64,000 nucleotides of DNA from Isoetes taiwanensis (Eukaryota; Streptophyta; Lycopodiopsida; Isoetales; Isoetaceae). Within the stretch, counting starts at the first letter, position 1, and each line of letters opens with the position of its first letter. The DNA is taken from assembly GCA_021234155.1 (NCBI GenBank), contig JAJEKV010000087.1, forward strand, positions 3,882,742 through 3,946,741, in the 5' to 3' direction. Positions 46,361-58,646 of this stretch are shown in pieces. The translations under genes and the position numbers were made by a program. The notes beneath the pieces are model-generated. The model did not search any database. It had not been told where the DNA came from and was given only the letters and a program-made list of their open reading frames with translations.

Positions 46361-46436
46361 CCGTAATCCGTAAGAAGAGGAGGCGATCCGTAAGAAGAAT
46401 ATGGAGGCTTCCAATCCGTAAGAAGAGGAGGCGATC
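46361..46436. repeat. Short minisatellite, ATCCGTAAGAAGAGGAGGCG
   Basis: Three imperfect copies of a ~20-base unit, the middle one interrupted by AATATGGAGGCTTCCA. Confidence 0.7.
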
Positions 46437-46485
46437 CAAATTTGGCCTGCTCAAAGGGGCATTTTTTTTGAAGCAAATGTATGAG

Positions 46486-46698
46486 TTATGGCATTTTTTT
46501 TTCTAAAGCAAATACCGATTCATAACTGATGTAGTCATTTGAAGCAGATTCATCACTGATGTGGTCGTTTGAAGCAGCCTCTTCGCTGATTATCGAATCA
46601 AGTATCGCCTCTTCGCCTTCTTCTTCGCTATCGCTACCGATCCGCCGCACTTCCCCATTCAAAAAATTCGGCCGACCAGGCCGCTTTTTTCCCACCAA
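46486..46698 (-). CDS. Hypothetical acidic protein fragment
   Basis: The open frame begins basic (VGKKRPGRPNFLNGEVRRIG) and turns strongly acidic (SDSEEEGEEAILDSIISEEA). It ends with a duplicated ASNDHISDESASNDYISYES. There is no ATG at its front. It may be an N-terminal exon of a transposon or nuclear protein. The opposite-strand frame is compositionally poor, so this strand is preferred. The adjacent 46740-47140 sequence has CpG-rich frames on both strands with no recognisable family. Confidence 0.25.
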   Translation of the reverse strand: MVGKKRPGRPNFLNGEVRRIGSDSEEEGEEAILDSIISEEAASNDHISDESASNDYISYESVFALEKKMP

Positions 46699-47258
46699 AG
46701 GAAAAGGGGGCTCTTAAGAGCTAAAGATGGTCGTTTGCTTTCCCCTGGTGGGACAATTTGCAGCAACGCTTTGGTAGATTCGGGTTTGGATTTATAACCG
46801 CTATTGATTTAAAGGGCTTCATGAGGGAGCACTCCGCACCATCTTGCGAGATGGTGGGTCTTCGGATCCATCGAAATAGCCGAGGTCTTCGACTCACATC
46901 CGTAAGCCCAAAGATTTGGCGCACTGTGCAAGCTTCGATGCATCGCCTCGCAGTAAAGCAAACGACAGACAAGGCCCGCGATCGTGAAACAATAGTTTCG
47001 ATGGATCTACGCACCTACCGCTTAGTCACCGGAATGCCGGATCCAAAGCTTGAAGCTTTTTCATTTTCGACCGCAAATTCTTCGCCAGCTTTTGCATGGC
47101 CATGGTTATACCATTCTTGGAACAGCCTCCCCTAGCTTTTGGAGAGCGGCTTAAAGGAGTCGAGGATTACAGCATACGCCATGAGCTTCATGCCATAGCC
47201 GTATGCTTCCCATAGCCACGATTGTGGGTGTAAGTCACCAAGTCTCTCGAAAGACACA

Positions 47259-47280
47259 TGGGTAAAAGCACGTTAGGGTG
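47259..47280 (+). repeat. Left terminal inverted repeat of the 11.4 kb transposon
   Basis: A perfect 22-base match to the complement of 58625-58646. Confidence 0.85.
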
Positions 47281-47666
47281 ATAAAATATTGGGTCATTTT
47301 AATACATATACATTTTTAGAAATGTATAATAATTACCGTGGAATTTTGGTTTTTTTTTTCTACCGAAAATAGGCATATCGAAAAATTCCCTCCAATTTTT
47401 CTTCCCCGTTTTGTTTCTTTGTCATTTGATCTCTCGCTTTTACCCCGGATCCGCACTCTCGATCTCTTTGTAAGTTTACTAAAGACGCCTTCCGGTCGCT
47501 TTGGCCATTCTCAACAAATCAAAGGTACAATCGCCTTCTTCCCTAGTTTTTTTTTTTTCGCTTTAATTTATTATTACTTTAGGTTTTTGTTTACATGTGC
47601 AAGCTCGCATTGTTGCACCTTTAGGACAATTAAAAGATATTTCTTGTTGCATTGCGTGTATAGACA

Positions 47667-50600
47667 ATGGCAAAGACACCAAAGAAGAGTGCTGCCCCCC
47701 TGCATCAACCAAAAATCTCCTGTGGCTTCCAAAGCAGGGGACACATTTGAAGTCCGGAAGTCCCGGGTCGCAGCAAGGAGGAGGACACAAAGATTTTCTC
47801 GCAAGGGATCCGCTAATATGAAATTCAAGGAAAAATTTGCAGAGTACAACTCTTTAGTGACGTAAGTTTGGGGATCTAAGGAACCTACCGTGTACGGTAC
47901 AAGGATGAGCCGGTGAAGTTGGAAGACCAAAGAATTTTTAAGTGGTATGAGTTTGCATTCGGTAGGAAAGATGTACGTAATCACTATGTTCCCTCAGATT
48001 TTGCTAGAGCATTTGCCTTACACTTAAAAAGGTGAATCAGCTTGATTGGGATGATGTTAAAAAACAGCCACAAATAAAAGCAAGGTCAAAGAATCCGAGG
48101 TTTTGACCGGGTTGTAACAAATAAGTCCAAAGAATGCCAAGGGCCACAAGTCCTATGATACTTTCTACAAAAAAGAGGATCCGACAGCTTTGAATGTATT
48201 TCTGAGAGCGTGATCCTCTTTGAAGGAAAGCATATGTAAGGAGATGCGAATTTACAGAGACGAGACCATCAGATCTATAATGAGACTTTGAAGCATAGGG
48301 AAGGGGAAAGGGCAAGATATTCTAAGCTAGTCCATGAGGCCGAGACTAATTACTTGAATCTGATGTCGAGTTGGAGGCATTTCAACAAAGCAGATGGATG
48401 GAAGTGACTGTGAGTGCTATGAAGTTTGAGCACATAAAATGGAAGGTGGAGGATGCAATTGCGCCAGAAGAGCAAGCGGGGCAGATCTAGCCGAGCTTAG
48501 CAAGGAAGTGGAAGCAAAAGCATCCGAAAGTTGAGGCAAAATAGATTCTCAACTCAATTTAAGGTCTTCAAAGAAGAGAGCAATTGAGGAGGGGACACAA
48601 AGATTTTGGAGTTGAGGGAGTTCTTAGATCACCTCTGGTCCTTAGCTTGCAGCCTCCTCCTCTTTCTTTGGTTTCAGCTTGCAGAGCAGCCAAATGTCGA
48701 TTTTCGGGCCCCATACAAATTATGAAAGCAAGTTTTTGGTTCCTCCCCGCTGGTATTGGCATCTTGCGCACATCCTTACCGCCTATTATGTATCTCCTAT
48801 CTTGCTAGCACAAGGAACAACAACTCAAGCACCGTCAGTCACATGGGATGTGAATCTACCCTCGCATTGGGGCTGATTGGAAAAGGTAAGCATGCATAAT
48901 CGATTTCTTTCATGTCTTTTCTTTATTAGTTCGTGTAAGATTGGTAGATGGATATTAGTTAGAAGTTGTGCATTGGTTGTGCATTAATTGTTCTCAGAGT
49001 ATATTAATTACATTTGGGTTTTAAAATGTAGGTTGAAGTGAAGATTTGTAGTAGGTTGGATCGCTTTTGCTTTTCTAGGTGGTGTAAACATCATGTTAGT
49101 ACATGCATATTATTAATGTGCATGGTGTACAAGCATGTTGCCGATAATATTGAGGAGTTACTTTTATGTACTAAGAAAATAGGATAAGTAGGTAACCCAC
49201 TGCGGTGTACATTTGTATAACATGTGGTCTTCATCGGGGACATTTTGATACATGTCGTACTCTATGATACATTTTAATGCAATTACAATTTTCCAAAGAA
49301 GCTTTTCTACAGCTTGGCTCCAAATACATATATCTAATATATCTAATACAAACTACATGGAATGCATTTATGAATTCTTTTTTCTAGGAAGCTTTCTACA
49401 TTTGGATGTGTGTACATAAAACCGCATATAGTTCTCAAATACGCATACATGGAATACATTTGGAATTGATTGTACATTGCTTTTCCGATTGTACATTTCT
49501 TTCACCATCTAGTTATTATTGGTAATGCTTTCATTCTTGCAGTGACATGGGTAGTATAAAGAAGCCGAGAAAGGTATGTGATATGTGGTTATGGTATTTT
49601 CATATGTATTTCAATTTCACCTCGTATGCGATGCCGCAAAGAACAAGAGTAGATCCTCCCAAAAAGACACTTGATTTTTCAAGTTGTGTAGATGATTATT
49701 ATGGAGGGAAGCATGATAAGTCAACCCCGGCCCACATCTAGGTCACCTCCTAACACATTCAACACATTTGTAGCAGAGCATGAGAGAGGAGGAAAAGGAA
49801 CATCAAGTAAGTAATTAGTTTTAAATGAATTTGCCGGATTTTATAAGGAAGCAAATTGAGCTCATTTTTTTAATAACAGATACAAATTGTCACAAGCAAA
49901 GTTACAATTGTAGCTTCATATGCACAACAAATTGAGCTCCCCAAGCAAAGGGTCGAATGTGGCAAACACACGTGTGTGTCCATATTAGTTTAATTTCTAC
50001 ATTTTCTTGATGTTTATGCCGTTGTTGACAATGAATTATCTTGTAGTAATCGAACCAAATGAAATGAGGAGAACAATGAGGCCGCCTCCGACACTCTAAA
50101 AGAAAAAAGATATTATTGTAGAGGTCTTCGACACTCCAAAGAAAAAAGCTTGCGCATAATGTGCGTAAGGTACCAATTCTAAAGCCAATGCCACATCATC
50201 GAATCGAACTTGAAATGTCAAGTTTTCAAGTGGTAAGTCAAAAACTACTTATTGCATTTAGTTATTGCATGTTCATACATTTTATTATTCGCGCAAAACA
50301 GAGGAAACTAGTGGATCTATGGCCTTAGTTGGAACTACAATCGAAAAGATTGAAGAATCATGTAAGACAGAACATATACAACCGGTAATCAAGAAATTTT
50401 AGTGGAGAATGTGGCTACGATATGAAGCGTGTGGTTGTGGTGAAGCAAGAGAAGGAGGAATCCGAGGATAGAAATGTATACGATAGTGGTGTGAACGAAA
50501 GAGTCAAGAAAAAAAGAAAAGATACAAAGGTGTCGCGCCAGCTAAGAGAACTAGAAGCCGCACATCGCTTGAGCAACCGTAAGTGTAATTGGATTAGTAA

Positions 50601-53180
50601 ATATGTGTTTTATGCTAGTTACCATTGATGCTTGGTTTGCAAAGACATGGATAACCTTCGCACAATGGTTCCATTCTATCCGCTCCAAGCCGAACCTCCG
50701 ATTAAGGTCACGAAATACCGTGGGAGACATTGTTTAAAGATAGGTACATGTCTAACGTACATTTAGACATATTCGAAGGTATGTGAGCAGCACATTGACA
50801 TCCAAATGGCGAGATGTCTTTTTTTCTTCCCTTCAAAAAACTTTTTGACTTATCGGGCAAAGATTTAAAAAGATTAGCCCCGATGCTAATAGTATGGGAC
50901 AACAAAGCGTATGCAGTTGAGAAAGGGCTACAAGGCATTGTTGTTAGTAAATGCCAAGATATTATGGTTCCAGCAAGTTGAGGACCCCGCCCATCATGTT
51001 TTGGTGATTTTTGTTTTAGAGTTCGCAAAAATTGCAAAGCATTCACCTCAATGGCTTCTCCCGCAATTATTGTGTTGAACTCCATGACCGGTATAACAAA
51101 GGACAAAGAAACTCCTAAATATGTGAGCATTTTCTTTCAAGATATGTACCATCCGCCGCTTGCTTAAATCTTAGTTGCATGTTCTCATTTGTGTGTGCAG
51201 TTTCATATGGATGTCATCACATATCTAACCAACTCTAGCTCACGAGAGTTGAATTATATGTGAAGAATGCAAAGAAGAAGGAAACTATTCCGAGGTTCCA
51301 CAACAACCGTGATAATGTAAGTCATGGGTCTTTATGTGATGGCCTTTATGCAAGCTTTTGTGGATGCCCAAGTGAATTCTAAAAGCATGGTGAGTTGTTC
51401 TTATATTTCACATAAATCTTTTGGGATGTTTTATTGTAGCGATCTTAATTTTGTGTTTGTTGCGCCATCAACATGGTTCGACAAGGATTTTGCACTTGGC
51501 GTAAGAAATGTATTAATAAAAGCCATGATTGAATATGGTTTGAGAAGAAGAGATGAGAGACAAAACAAGTTGTCACCGGGCCTCGGGCGTAAGAGTGGTA
51601 GTTAAACTCATTCCAACTTATGGAATTTAAAGCTAATTGACTATTGTACTTTTGAAATTTATTTGAATAAGAAATTGTTTGCAACGCTTTAATTTCTATC
51701 AAGGGTTAAAAACTAGAATTAGTTTAGACTTTCTGCCTTATCCTTAGGCTTGGTCGTTAGATGTATGGTTAACCTAACTGCCCTCGGATTACTTATGTGG
51801 CTTATTATATTTGATCTCCAAGGCATTTTGGGTTACTATTGTAAATCAGCACCCAAAGGACTATAATGGCACTCAAGTGCCAATCCAATTACCGATGGAG
51901 TCTTTTTGTCATCCCATTGTCGAAATCATTGTTGTACCGGTGTTCCAACCATTGGGATTTATCGCTTGGTCGATCTTCCCTTGGATGTTCTCGGACACCA
52001 TTGTAGACAAGTTGTATGAGCAAGGCATACCAAGATTTAAATTCATTTATGGTGGCAATAGATGTTGGACCCTCTTCTTAGAGGCCAATGATGGGACATT
52101 ATATATTTCTTTTCCCTTTGATATTCCACTCCTCAAGTATCCGTATACGGAAATAGATGTGTTATGATTACGACCTTCCTTTCAAATGTATCTTCAATGA
52201 GGGTTGCTCTTGTCGCATACCAAGATGGCATCCCGTGCTAACCGGGTGAAGACAAAGATTTGTGTTGGCTATTTGACCGGGTTTGTAGGCTTGAAGAATG
52301 CAAATGACTTTACCACTTATGTCCAAGAGCATCAATTTGATACTTCTCGCATACAATGACACAAGAGTGAAATGCATAAAATCTCAATATGGTGAAGACA
52401 TTGATAGTTTATGGAGCTTTTGCAATAGAGGTTGCTTGCTAATTAAGAAGCCTAGCATCACAAAGAAGAGATTCACAATAATAGAAGAATCTAGTGAAGA
52501 TGATGAAGGTGGGGTACAAGATGAGTGTGCTGGTACATCGATAGCAAACAAGTCGAGGACACGGGCACATCTTCGTATGTATCTAACTTAGGTAATACAA
52601 TTATGCTTAGATGTTGTATGTTGTAGAGCTTTTGCAATACAGTCGTATGTACATAACTTAGGTAATACGCTTAAGCTTTCACATGATATACTAATAATTT
52701 TGTATGCATTGTAGGTGTAAGGAATGATCTACAAAACAAGTGTCAAATTCTTCAACCAAATGAAGTAGATCTTCAACCAACCGATCTAGAAGAAAGAAAT
52801 CTAAGTTCCCAATATGCTGGGCCGGGACTAATCCAAGGTCGAATACCATGCTTCCCGAGCTTTTGGGAAATGGTTGAGAGAATCGCTGATTCGTGATATC
52901 AAGCAATTTGCTAAATCTATTTGCAGTCAAGGTTTACTACATAATCCTTGGGGAGACCATCCTTTGCGTAAGTAGTTGATCAGCCAATAGGGTGGACCGG
53001 CCTTCCAATAGCCGTGAGAATGCCCAACAAAGAAGTGCTACCGCCGCAAAGACATGTAACCCAAAACCGCTTGGAAGAAAGGCGCATGATGCAATAGTAC
53101 CGAGATATTGTGTTCCAAATGACATAGTGATTAGGCCCGCTTTTAAGTTATTAAGTGTGTACATCGTACTATTTGCTCCG
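47667..53180 (+). pseudogene. Accessory multi-exon gene of the DNA transposon (plus strand)
   Basis: The gene seems to begin at ATG 47667 (MAKTPKKSAAPLHQP). After a frame slip it gives EVRKSRVAARRRTQRFSRKG and, past a donor-like GTAAGT, EPVKLEDQRIFKWYEFAFGR. Later exon-like pieces are GPHTNYESKFLVPPRWYWHL (48679-48876), a lysine-rich KRVVVVKQEKEESEDRN (50422-50560), KLFDLSGKDLKRLAPMLIVW (50830-50960) and VKNAKKKETIPRFHNNRDN before GTAAGT at 51316. Further pieces are DKDFALGVRNVLIKAMIEYG (51480-51605), TIVDKLYEQGIPRFKFIYGG (51811-52167), an acidic EESSEDDEGG and WEMVERIADS with a stop at 52894. I recognise no known domain. Such second genes in DNA transposons often encode DNA-binding or helper proteins. 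Frameshifts suggest decay. Confidence 0.4.
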
Positions 53181-55258
53181 TAAATATAATTATGTGTACC
53201 TTTTGCACTTGTCTACAATTTGAACTTCAACATGTTCCATGCTATATTTTACAAACCGTAGTTCACACAAGACAAACCACCGCAAATTCAATTCAATTCA
53301 AAAAGTAACACAATACAAAGCACCGCAAATTCAAAGCCTTCACCTAATCCAAGGCATCCACCATTTCGAAGACTTCCTAGCAACATCTCATGCACATCAT
53401 CGACAATGCAAAAGCTGCACTAGCACCTTTAACCCTCGATTTATCTTCTTCATGGGAAATTTAGCTCCAATAATGACTCTACCGGCACCAATACTTCTAT
53501 CATCCAACAACTTATATTTGTTATGGCAACTTGGCAATTTCTCGATAATAGTAAGCTGATATGATCAAGGCCACCTACATGATGCTCATTCTTGTAATCA
53601 TCAATGACCGCTTGATCCAATACATGCTTTTCTCTAGTGCAAGCAAGAACATAGTATGGCACATCTTCCTCATTACCGTGAAGAGCAAAAGAAGCAAAAT
53701 TATCACCAAACAGATCACATCATGTAACTCCTCTACCTCATTTGCAAACATTGCGCTTCGATTCCAATTTCAGACCTTCAAAGATGTGCACATGGGACTA
53801 GCTTCTTCAATGTCCACTTTCCACGTTGTTGAATAGACTCACATGCTCGCCATTCAAAGTTTATGCAGCAATCGCAAAAACAAGATAGTGGTCTAACCAT
53901 CAAGAAGGTTGGGTCCTCCTGACTTATGGAAGATACACAAGGCCGCCTTTGGACACCGTGAAGGGGTTGCACATCAAATGGCTTTGACCTCGTCAATCTC
54001 AAAATTCTCCTTCACTTCCCAATACACTCTACTTAACTTGAGATTTCTTGTTTCTCAAAACAACACGTGCATCATGAGCACCCTTTATTTCAATCCCATG
54101 CTCTTTCTTTGCTCATCGCCAAGAGTTGCTTGGCCTTGGCAGCCTCTCCATCATGTTCCCCTTCCCATGCCCCGATCCGAAGAAATTCCATTGTACACCT
54201 AATGCCATGTCCGACAATGGTACCGTGATATGAAGTAGAATGATCTTCCGATTTGAACCGAAAGCAAAGACAACCATCCGACCACACGAGATGATACCGC
54301 ATGTGAGATCCTCCATTCTCTTTCAACCAATCAAGATGAAGTTGAAATGCATGTTGTACAAAATGTGTGTCATGACTTCTATCATCGTAAACATATAAGT
54401 GAACAGCCTTCCGCAACTTACCATTTACCTTGAAGAGAGTGATGTGTACCAAAATAGTGATCCGGTCTCAGATTCCAATGTTCGGGATCGCACTTTTTGA
54501 AGGGTCGCAATGTGTAATTTTCTGCAAAGTCTACTACCGATATCACGTAATCATCTCTAGACTCAAATGCTTCTCCTAAATTCCTTGCTCGCCAATGAGT
54601 CGCAAAGTTGTGATGCACAAACTTTTTCATGTGATCAAACATGGCGTATAGCATGAAAGGAGCATCCGCTTGCTTCTCCACCAATCTTAGTCTTCTAGAA
54701 GTGCCCTTCCTTGACTTCTCGCCCATATAACAAGAAGCCCGCCATTTAACATCATCTTCATTATTCGACGGTCTCTTTTGGACATAAGGGAATCTTTTGC
54801 TTACCACATTTTTCACAATCCCCCTTATGCACTTCAGATTGTGCCACTCTTCCCTTTCCTCTTTTTGGCAAACCATTTCTCCAAAGAGTGCTAACATTAC
54901 AAAATGTAAGCTTTTGTGCCCCGACAAACCCCATCATGTGTACCAACAAAGACATACATCACAATTGCAACCGCAATTTATGTGAAACTTCTGCCTCATA
55001 GAGTTGAAAGCTTTTCTCTCGAATTCTCCGCTTGTTCATGCTTGACACAACAAAGAAAGTGTTTCTCTCCTTCAATTTCCTTATGCAACTTGGTTTCAGG
55101 TATTCGAACATTCTAATACCAACATCTGCATCTGGATTCTCCTCCACAAACTGCTCATACAGCTCAGCCTGCACATTGCAAAAAAAAATATGTAAGTTGG
55201 AGAAGACCGTGCATTGAATACCTTACATATCCAGTACATAAGTAAGAAATACTATGTA

Positions 55259-56963
55259 GGGTGTAAATATGGTAATGCTACCCAAAAAGCACTGTCCGGA
55301 CAAGTGCTTTAAGTGCTTTAGGTGCTTTACCCTCGAGTGCTTTTTCATTCAACGACCTCGGGGGGTTGTTACTCCAGAAATAGGATGGATCATTCCGTGG
55401 AGGTAAGGATCGATGAGATGGATGATCCCGCGGTGGGAGATCTCCGAAATGGTAAGGATCACGACGAGGATCTTCAAGGGCTGAACTCCATTGGCGGAAC
55501 TCCATTGGCGGGACAAGATTGATGGAGTTTCTCTTTTTCAATGCAAAGATAAGAACACAAATTAGAGTTCAAATCGGCATAGAAATCATAGGTGAATTAA
55601 CAATGTTTTATTGCAATTTGATTTAGATTGATAATTCAATCTCTGTTGCATTGGAGATTGAATTGTGGGCAGCTCTCTTGAAAGCATCCATTTAACCGAA
55701 AGAAGCTTTTTAGGATTCAAATCAAGTGAGAAGAGACAATCTGATTATTCTTTGTTTTTTTTAAGAGTATTTTTGTTCCATTCTTTCAATGTATTATGCA
55801 TCTCTAATGTTGTATCCTAGATCTACGTTATTTTTTTTTCCCCAAATGGGAAAATTGACGAGCACTCAGACATTGATATCTTGAGTTCTACCAATCTATT
55901 TGGAGCGATTTCATTTTGATCTAGAAGTATACTTCGGTCTCTTTCTTTTGCAATTAAAATCACACAAATCCGATCTCTGAGGAGTGAGAAATAGCCTCTC
56001 AAACTTGGCTGATTTTCTGTTACAGTGGGTGCAGAAATTGATGTCACAAGAATATACAAAATTCAGACTTTAATATCTTGAGTGGTGCTGATCGGTTTTG
56101 AGTGATCTCACATGCATTTAAAACTAGACACTTAGCACTTTCTCTTGCAATTTAAATCACTCAAATCTGAGCTATGAGGAGTGAGAAACAGTCTCTCAAA
56201 GTTCTGATTTTTGTTACAGTTCTGATTTTTTTTGTCACAGAAATATACCAAAACTCAGAATTTGATATCTTGAGTTTTAATGAATAATTTTTGATGATTT
56301 TACCTGCATCTAAAAGTAGACACTATGGCCTTTCTCTTGCAGTTTAAATCAATTAAATCTGAGCTTGGATGCGGAGAAATGACCTCTCAAAGTTGGTCAA
56401 TTTTCACTAATAGTGGGTTAACATTGTCTTTTTATATGATCATTGTTGTTCTATATTGTTGTGAGTAGTCTTATGCGCATTCACATTTCGTCATTTACAT
56501 TATTGATCAAGCTTTGTTAATCAGAGTTTTGAGATCCTTTTGTATCAAAGCAATCTTAATACATTCTTGCAATTCCGTCTCTGTATTAAAACAATCTTAA
56601 TACTATTCATGCAATTCCATTACTTCTTAGTTTTATCCTTGCAATTCCATTACTTCTTTTTGAACAGACAACCAGTCTTCTTTGTTTGTTATTTTCTCTC
56701 TAACTTTCTCCATACTCTATTGAAACCAATCCAACATCGAAACTGCCATGTAATGTATCTCAGCAAAAAAAAAATTGACATTACACGGCATCAAAATGCA
56801 AAGATTGGAGAGTATCAGAGGTGATAATTATTAATCTAACTTAGCCGAGAACAAAGTACAGGCAGGAAGCATTTACGGCATGACTTTTGGCCGTGCGCAG
56901 CCAAGTGCTTTAAGTGCTAAGTGCTTTCGCGTTTTTTTGGGTAGCATTACCATATTTACACCC
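55259..56963. mobile_element. 1.7 kb non-autonomous TIR element nested in the transposase gene
   Basis: A 30-base terminal inverted repeat (GGGTGTAAATATGGTAATGC / TACCCAAAAA) lies at 55259-55288, with its complement at 56934-56963. Both flanks carry TGTA (55255-55258 and 56964-56967), a likely 4-base target duplication. Inside both ends are AAGTGCTTTAAGTGCTT subterminal repeats. No transposase is encoded; the minus frame at 55541-55278 is probably chance. It interrupts the region between the 57.5 and 55.2 kb exons, probably an intron. Confidence 0.8.
55858..56420. repeat. Three ~190-base tandem repeats inside the nested element
   Basis: Units share ATATCTTGAGT, TCTTGCAATTTAAATCA, AATCTGAGCT and GAAACAGTCTCTCAAAG-type strings. 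They lie at about 55858-56035, 56050-56250 and 56260-56420, with moderate divergence. Confidence 0.7.
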
Positions 56964-57065
56964 TGTATACCAGTACATATCAGTTGTACATGTAAAAAGA
57001 TTTGATTGAATCTGTACATATTCAGTACATATGTACAGTAGATTATGTATAGTATCAATTTATAG

Positions 57066-57429
57066 CACATTTAATCCTACATCCTTACACTATGTACATA
57101 TATATCACATATTATACATGAAATACTTCCAAGAGCAAGTACATGACCCCATAAACCTCATTTACATGTATAATACATTAAGTAAAACAGACCGAAAAGG
57201 CTACATCAAAGCAAGTAAACTAAGATTGGCAAAGGAGTTCACTTCTGCACATTTAATCCTACATCCTTACACTATGTACATATATATCACATAATATACA
57301 TGAAATACTTCCAAGAGCAAGTAGATGACCCCATAAACCTCATTTACATGTATAATACAAGAAGCAAAACAGAATCCGGAAAAAGGCTACATCAAAGCAA
57401 GTAAACTAAGATTAGTAGAGGAGTTCATA
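57066..57429. repeat. 182-base tandem duplication in the transposon
   Basis: CACATTTAATCCTACATCCT starts both units (57066 and 57248). The units are about 95 percent alike by eye and include ATACTTCCAAGAGCAAGTA and CATTTACATGTATAATACA. It is non-coding, probably within an intron of the minus-strand gene. Confidence 0.85.
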
Positions 57430-58198
57430 TATGTGCATGAAAATGTACATGAAAACAACAAAGAAACCGAAATGTAATAGTTTCTTTGACAAAAGCTTTA
57501 ATACCGAGGAATGTCAAGATAATTGGATTGCCTCGCTTCTTTTTTCCTCACATCCTCGTATTTTGGTGAAACATTGGTGTTGTTAAGCCGAATCGGATGA
57601 CTTTTAGCTTGGTTTCTTCATCCAAACGATCGGATCTAGCCTTCCCGCTAATGCCCAAATGTTTGAACCAAAGAATTGCCATTCTCTTTCTTACGCTAGC
57701 AAAGATATGAAAGATTTCGGGGATGGCATTTGAGCATCTTGCAAAGCAATTCCCTTTTTGCTTCAAATCACCATTTTTCCCCACAACCATTGATAAAACT
57801 GAGTGCTTGGCAGCCAATTTATCACCACTATTAGAGCATTTTACCTCTTCCAATCCATCTTTAAGGTTTTCTAAAATTGCATGCTTGACCACTTGCTTGT
57901 GAAGGCAACCCAATCACAGTTCAAAAGCTCCAATAGCCTCGTGATCTTGCAAGAATCTAGAAGCAAATAAGTACCTTTGATTAGGAGCCGAGATTCACTT
58001 TCTTTTTCTCATAACAAGATATTGAGATTTTGCACACCGGTCCTTATTTTTTTTGGTAACATACCTTGAGGATGTACTACCCTTTTCAATTTCGCTATCA
58101 TGCTCGCCATCTTCTTTTCCCTTTCTCATCTCTCCCACTTTGAAATTATTTGCATGCCACCTGTTGTTTACTCTTCACAATTTTGAATTCACCAGATG

Positions 58199-58340
58199 CC
58201 ATCTGATGTTTGCCACATTCGGTTTCAAAATCACCAGATTGCATGTTCTCCTGATCGCCACATTCAGTTTCAAAATCACCAGATTGCATGTTTTCCTGAT
58301 CGCCACATTCAGTTTCAAAATCACCAGATTGCATGTTTCC
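58199..58340 (-). repeat. Three ~45-base coding repeats (NMQSGDFETECGDQE)
   Basis: Three nearly identical 45-base units encode the same 15-residue acidic peptide in frame. An acceptor (TTTTTTTCCAG) lies just before the first. Copies are too similar for an old duplication, so this is recent expansion. Confidence 0.8.
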
Positions 58341-58624
58341 TGATCCTGGAAAAAAATTCAAATTGTGTTCTACTTTCTTGGTTCGATCTGGGAATTTTCT
58401 TGGAAGGAAATTTTTCTGGAGGGAATTTTCCTGGAGGAAATTGGAGGGAGGAATTTCCTCCAGGAGTTTCGCATCAACCGCCGGCCTCTACTCGTCATAA
58501 TTACAAACAAACGGGAATTTTGCCCCTTTTTAAATATATAAGACAAAATTTATACATGAAATAAGTACATTTAAAATTCAGCAACCCGTTCAAAAGTTTA
58601 CATGAATTGCCCCCTAATGTATGA

Positions 58625-58646
58625 CACCCTAACGTGCTTTTACCCA
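58625..58646 (-). repeat. Right terminal inverted repeat of the 11.4 kb transposon
   Basis: The complement of 47259-47280, exact over 22 bases. Confidence 0.85.

Larger units (their letters stand above)
53230..58500 (-). pseudogene. RNase-H-like transposase gene of the DNA transposon (minus strand)
   Basis: Exons in order, high to low: a repeat-bearing exon (58361-58060) with three NMQSGDFETECGDQE units, ending at AAG|GTATGTTACC. Next is an exon at 57913-57500 with KLAAKHSVLSMVVGKNG and the family-typical RSDRLDEETK. Then 55174-54960 has YEQFVEENPDADVGIRMFEY and KPSCIRKLKERN. The catalytic-type region at 54927-54090 has VVDFAENYTL, DDRSHDTHFVQHAF, WSDGCLCFRFK and an HGKG/HDGE motif. I recall the same motif order from uncharacterised transposon proteins of animals and early land plants; three acidic residues (VVDF, SDGC, HDGE) could form the active site. 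Frameshifts occur near 54440 and 54165-54185, so this copy is probably dead. The C-terminal exons around 53450-53840 are unclear. Confidence 0.6.
47259..58646. mobile_element. ~11.4 kb DNA transposon with two convergent genes
   Basis: A 22-base string, TGGGTAAAAGCACGTTAGGG TG, at 47259-47280 is found in perfect inverted form at 58625-58646. Weaker inverted similarity continues ~40 bases inward (GGGTCATTTTAATACAT against GGGGGCAATTCATGTAAA). Between the ends lie a plus-strand multi-exon gene (47667 to ~53180) and a minus-strand transposase-like gene (~58500 to 53230) that meet tail to tail. This is standard cut-and-paste architecture. Exact ends and target duplication are uncertain because flanks differ (GACACA| and |CATGTT). 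Exons carry frameshifts, and a second element is nested inside. Confidence 0.75.

Noticed and set aside
46758-47135. 125-codon plus frame and 97-codon minus frame in CpG-rich DNA
   Set aside because: Both strands are open over the same stretch and neither shows a domain, so no gene was called.
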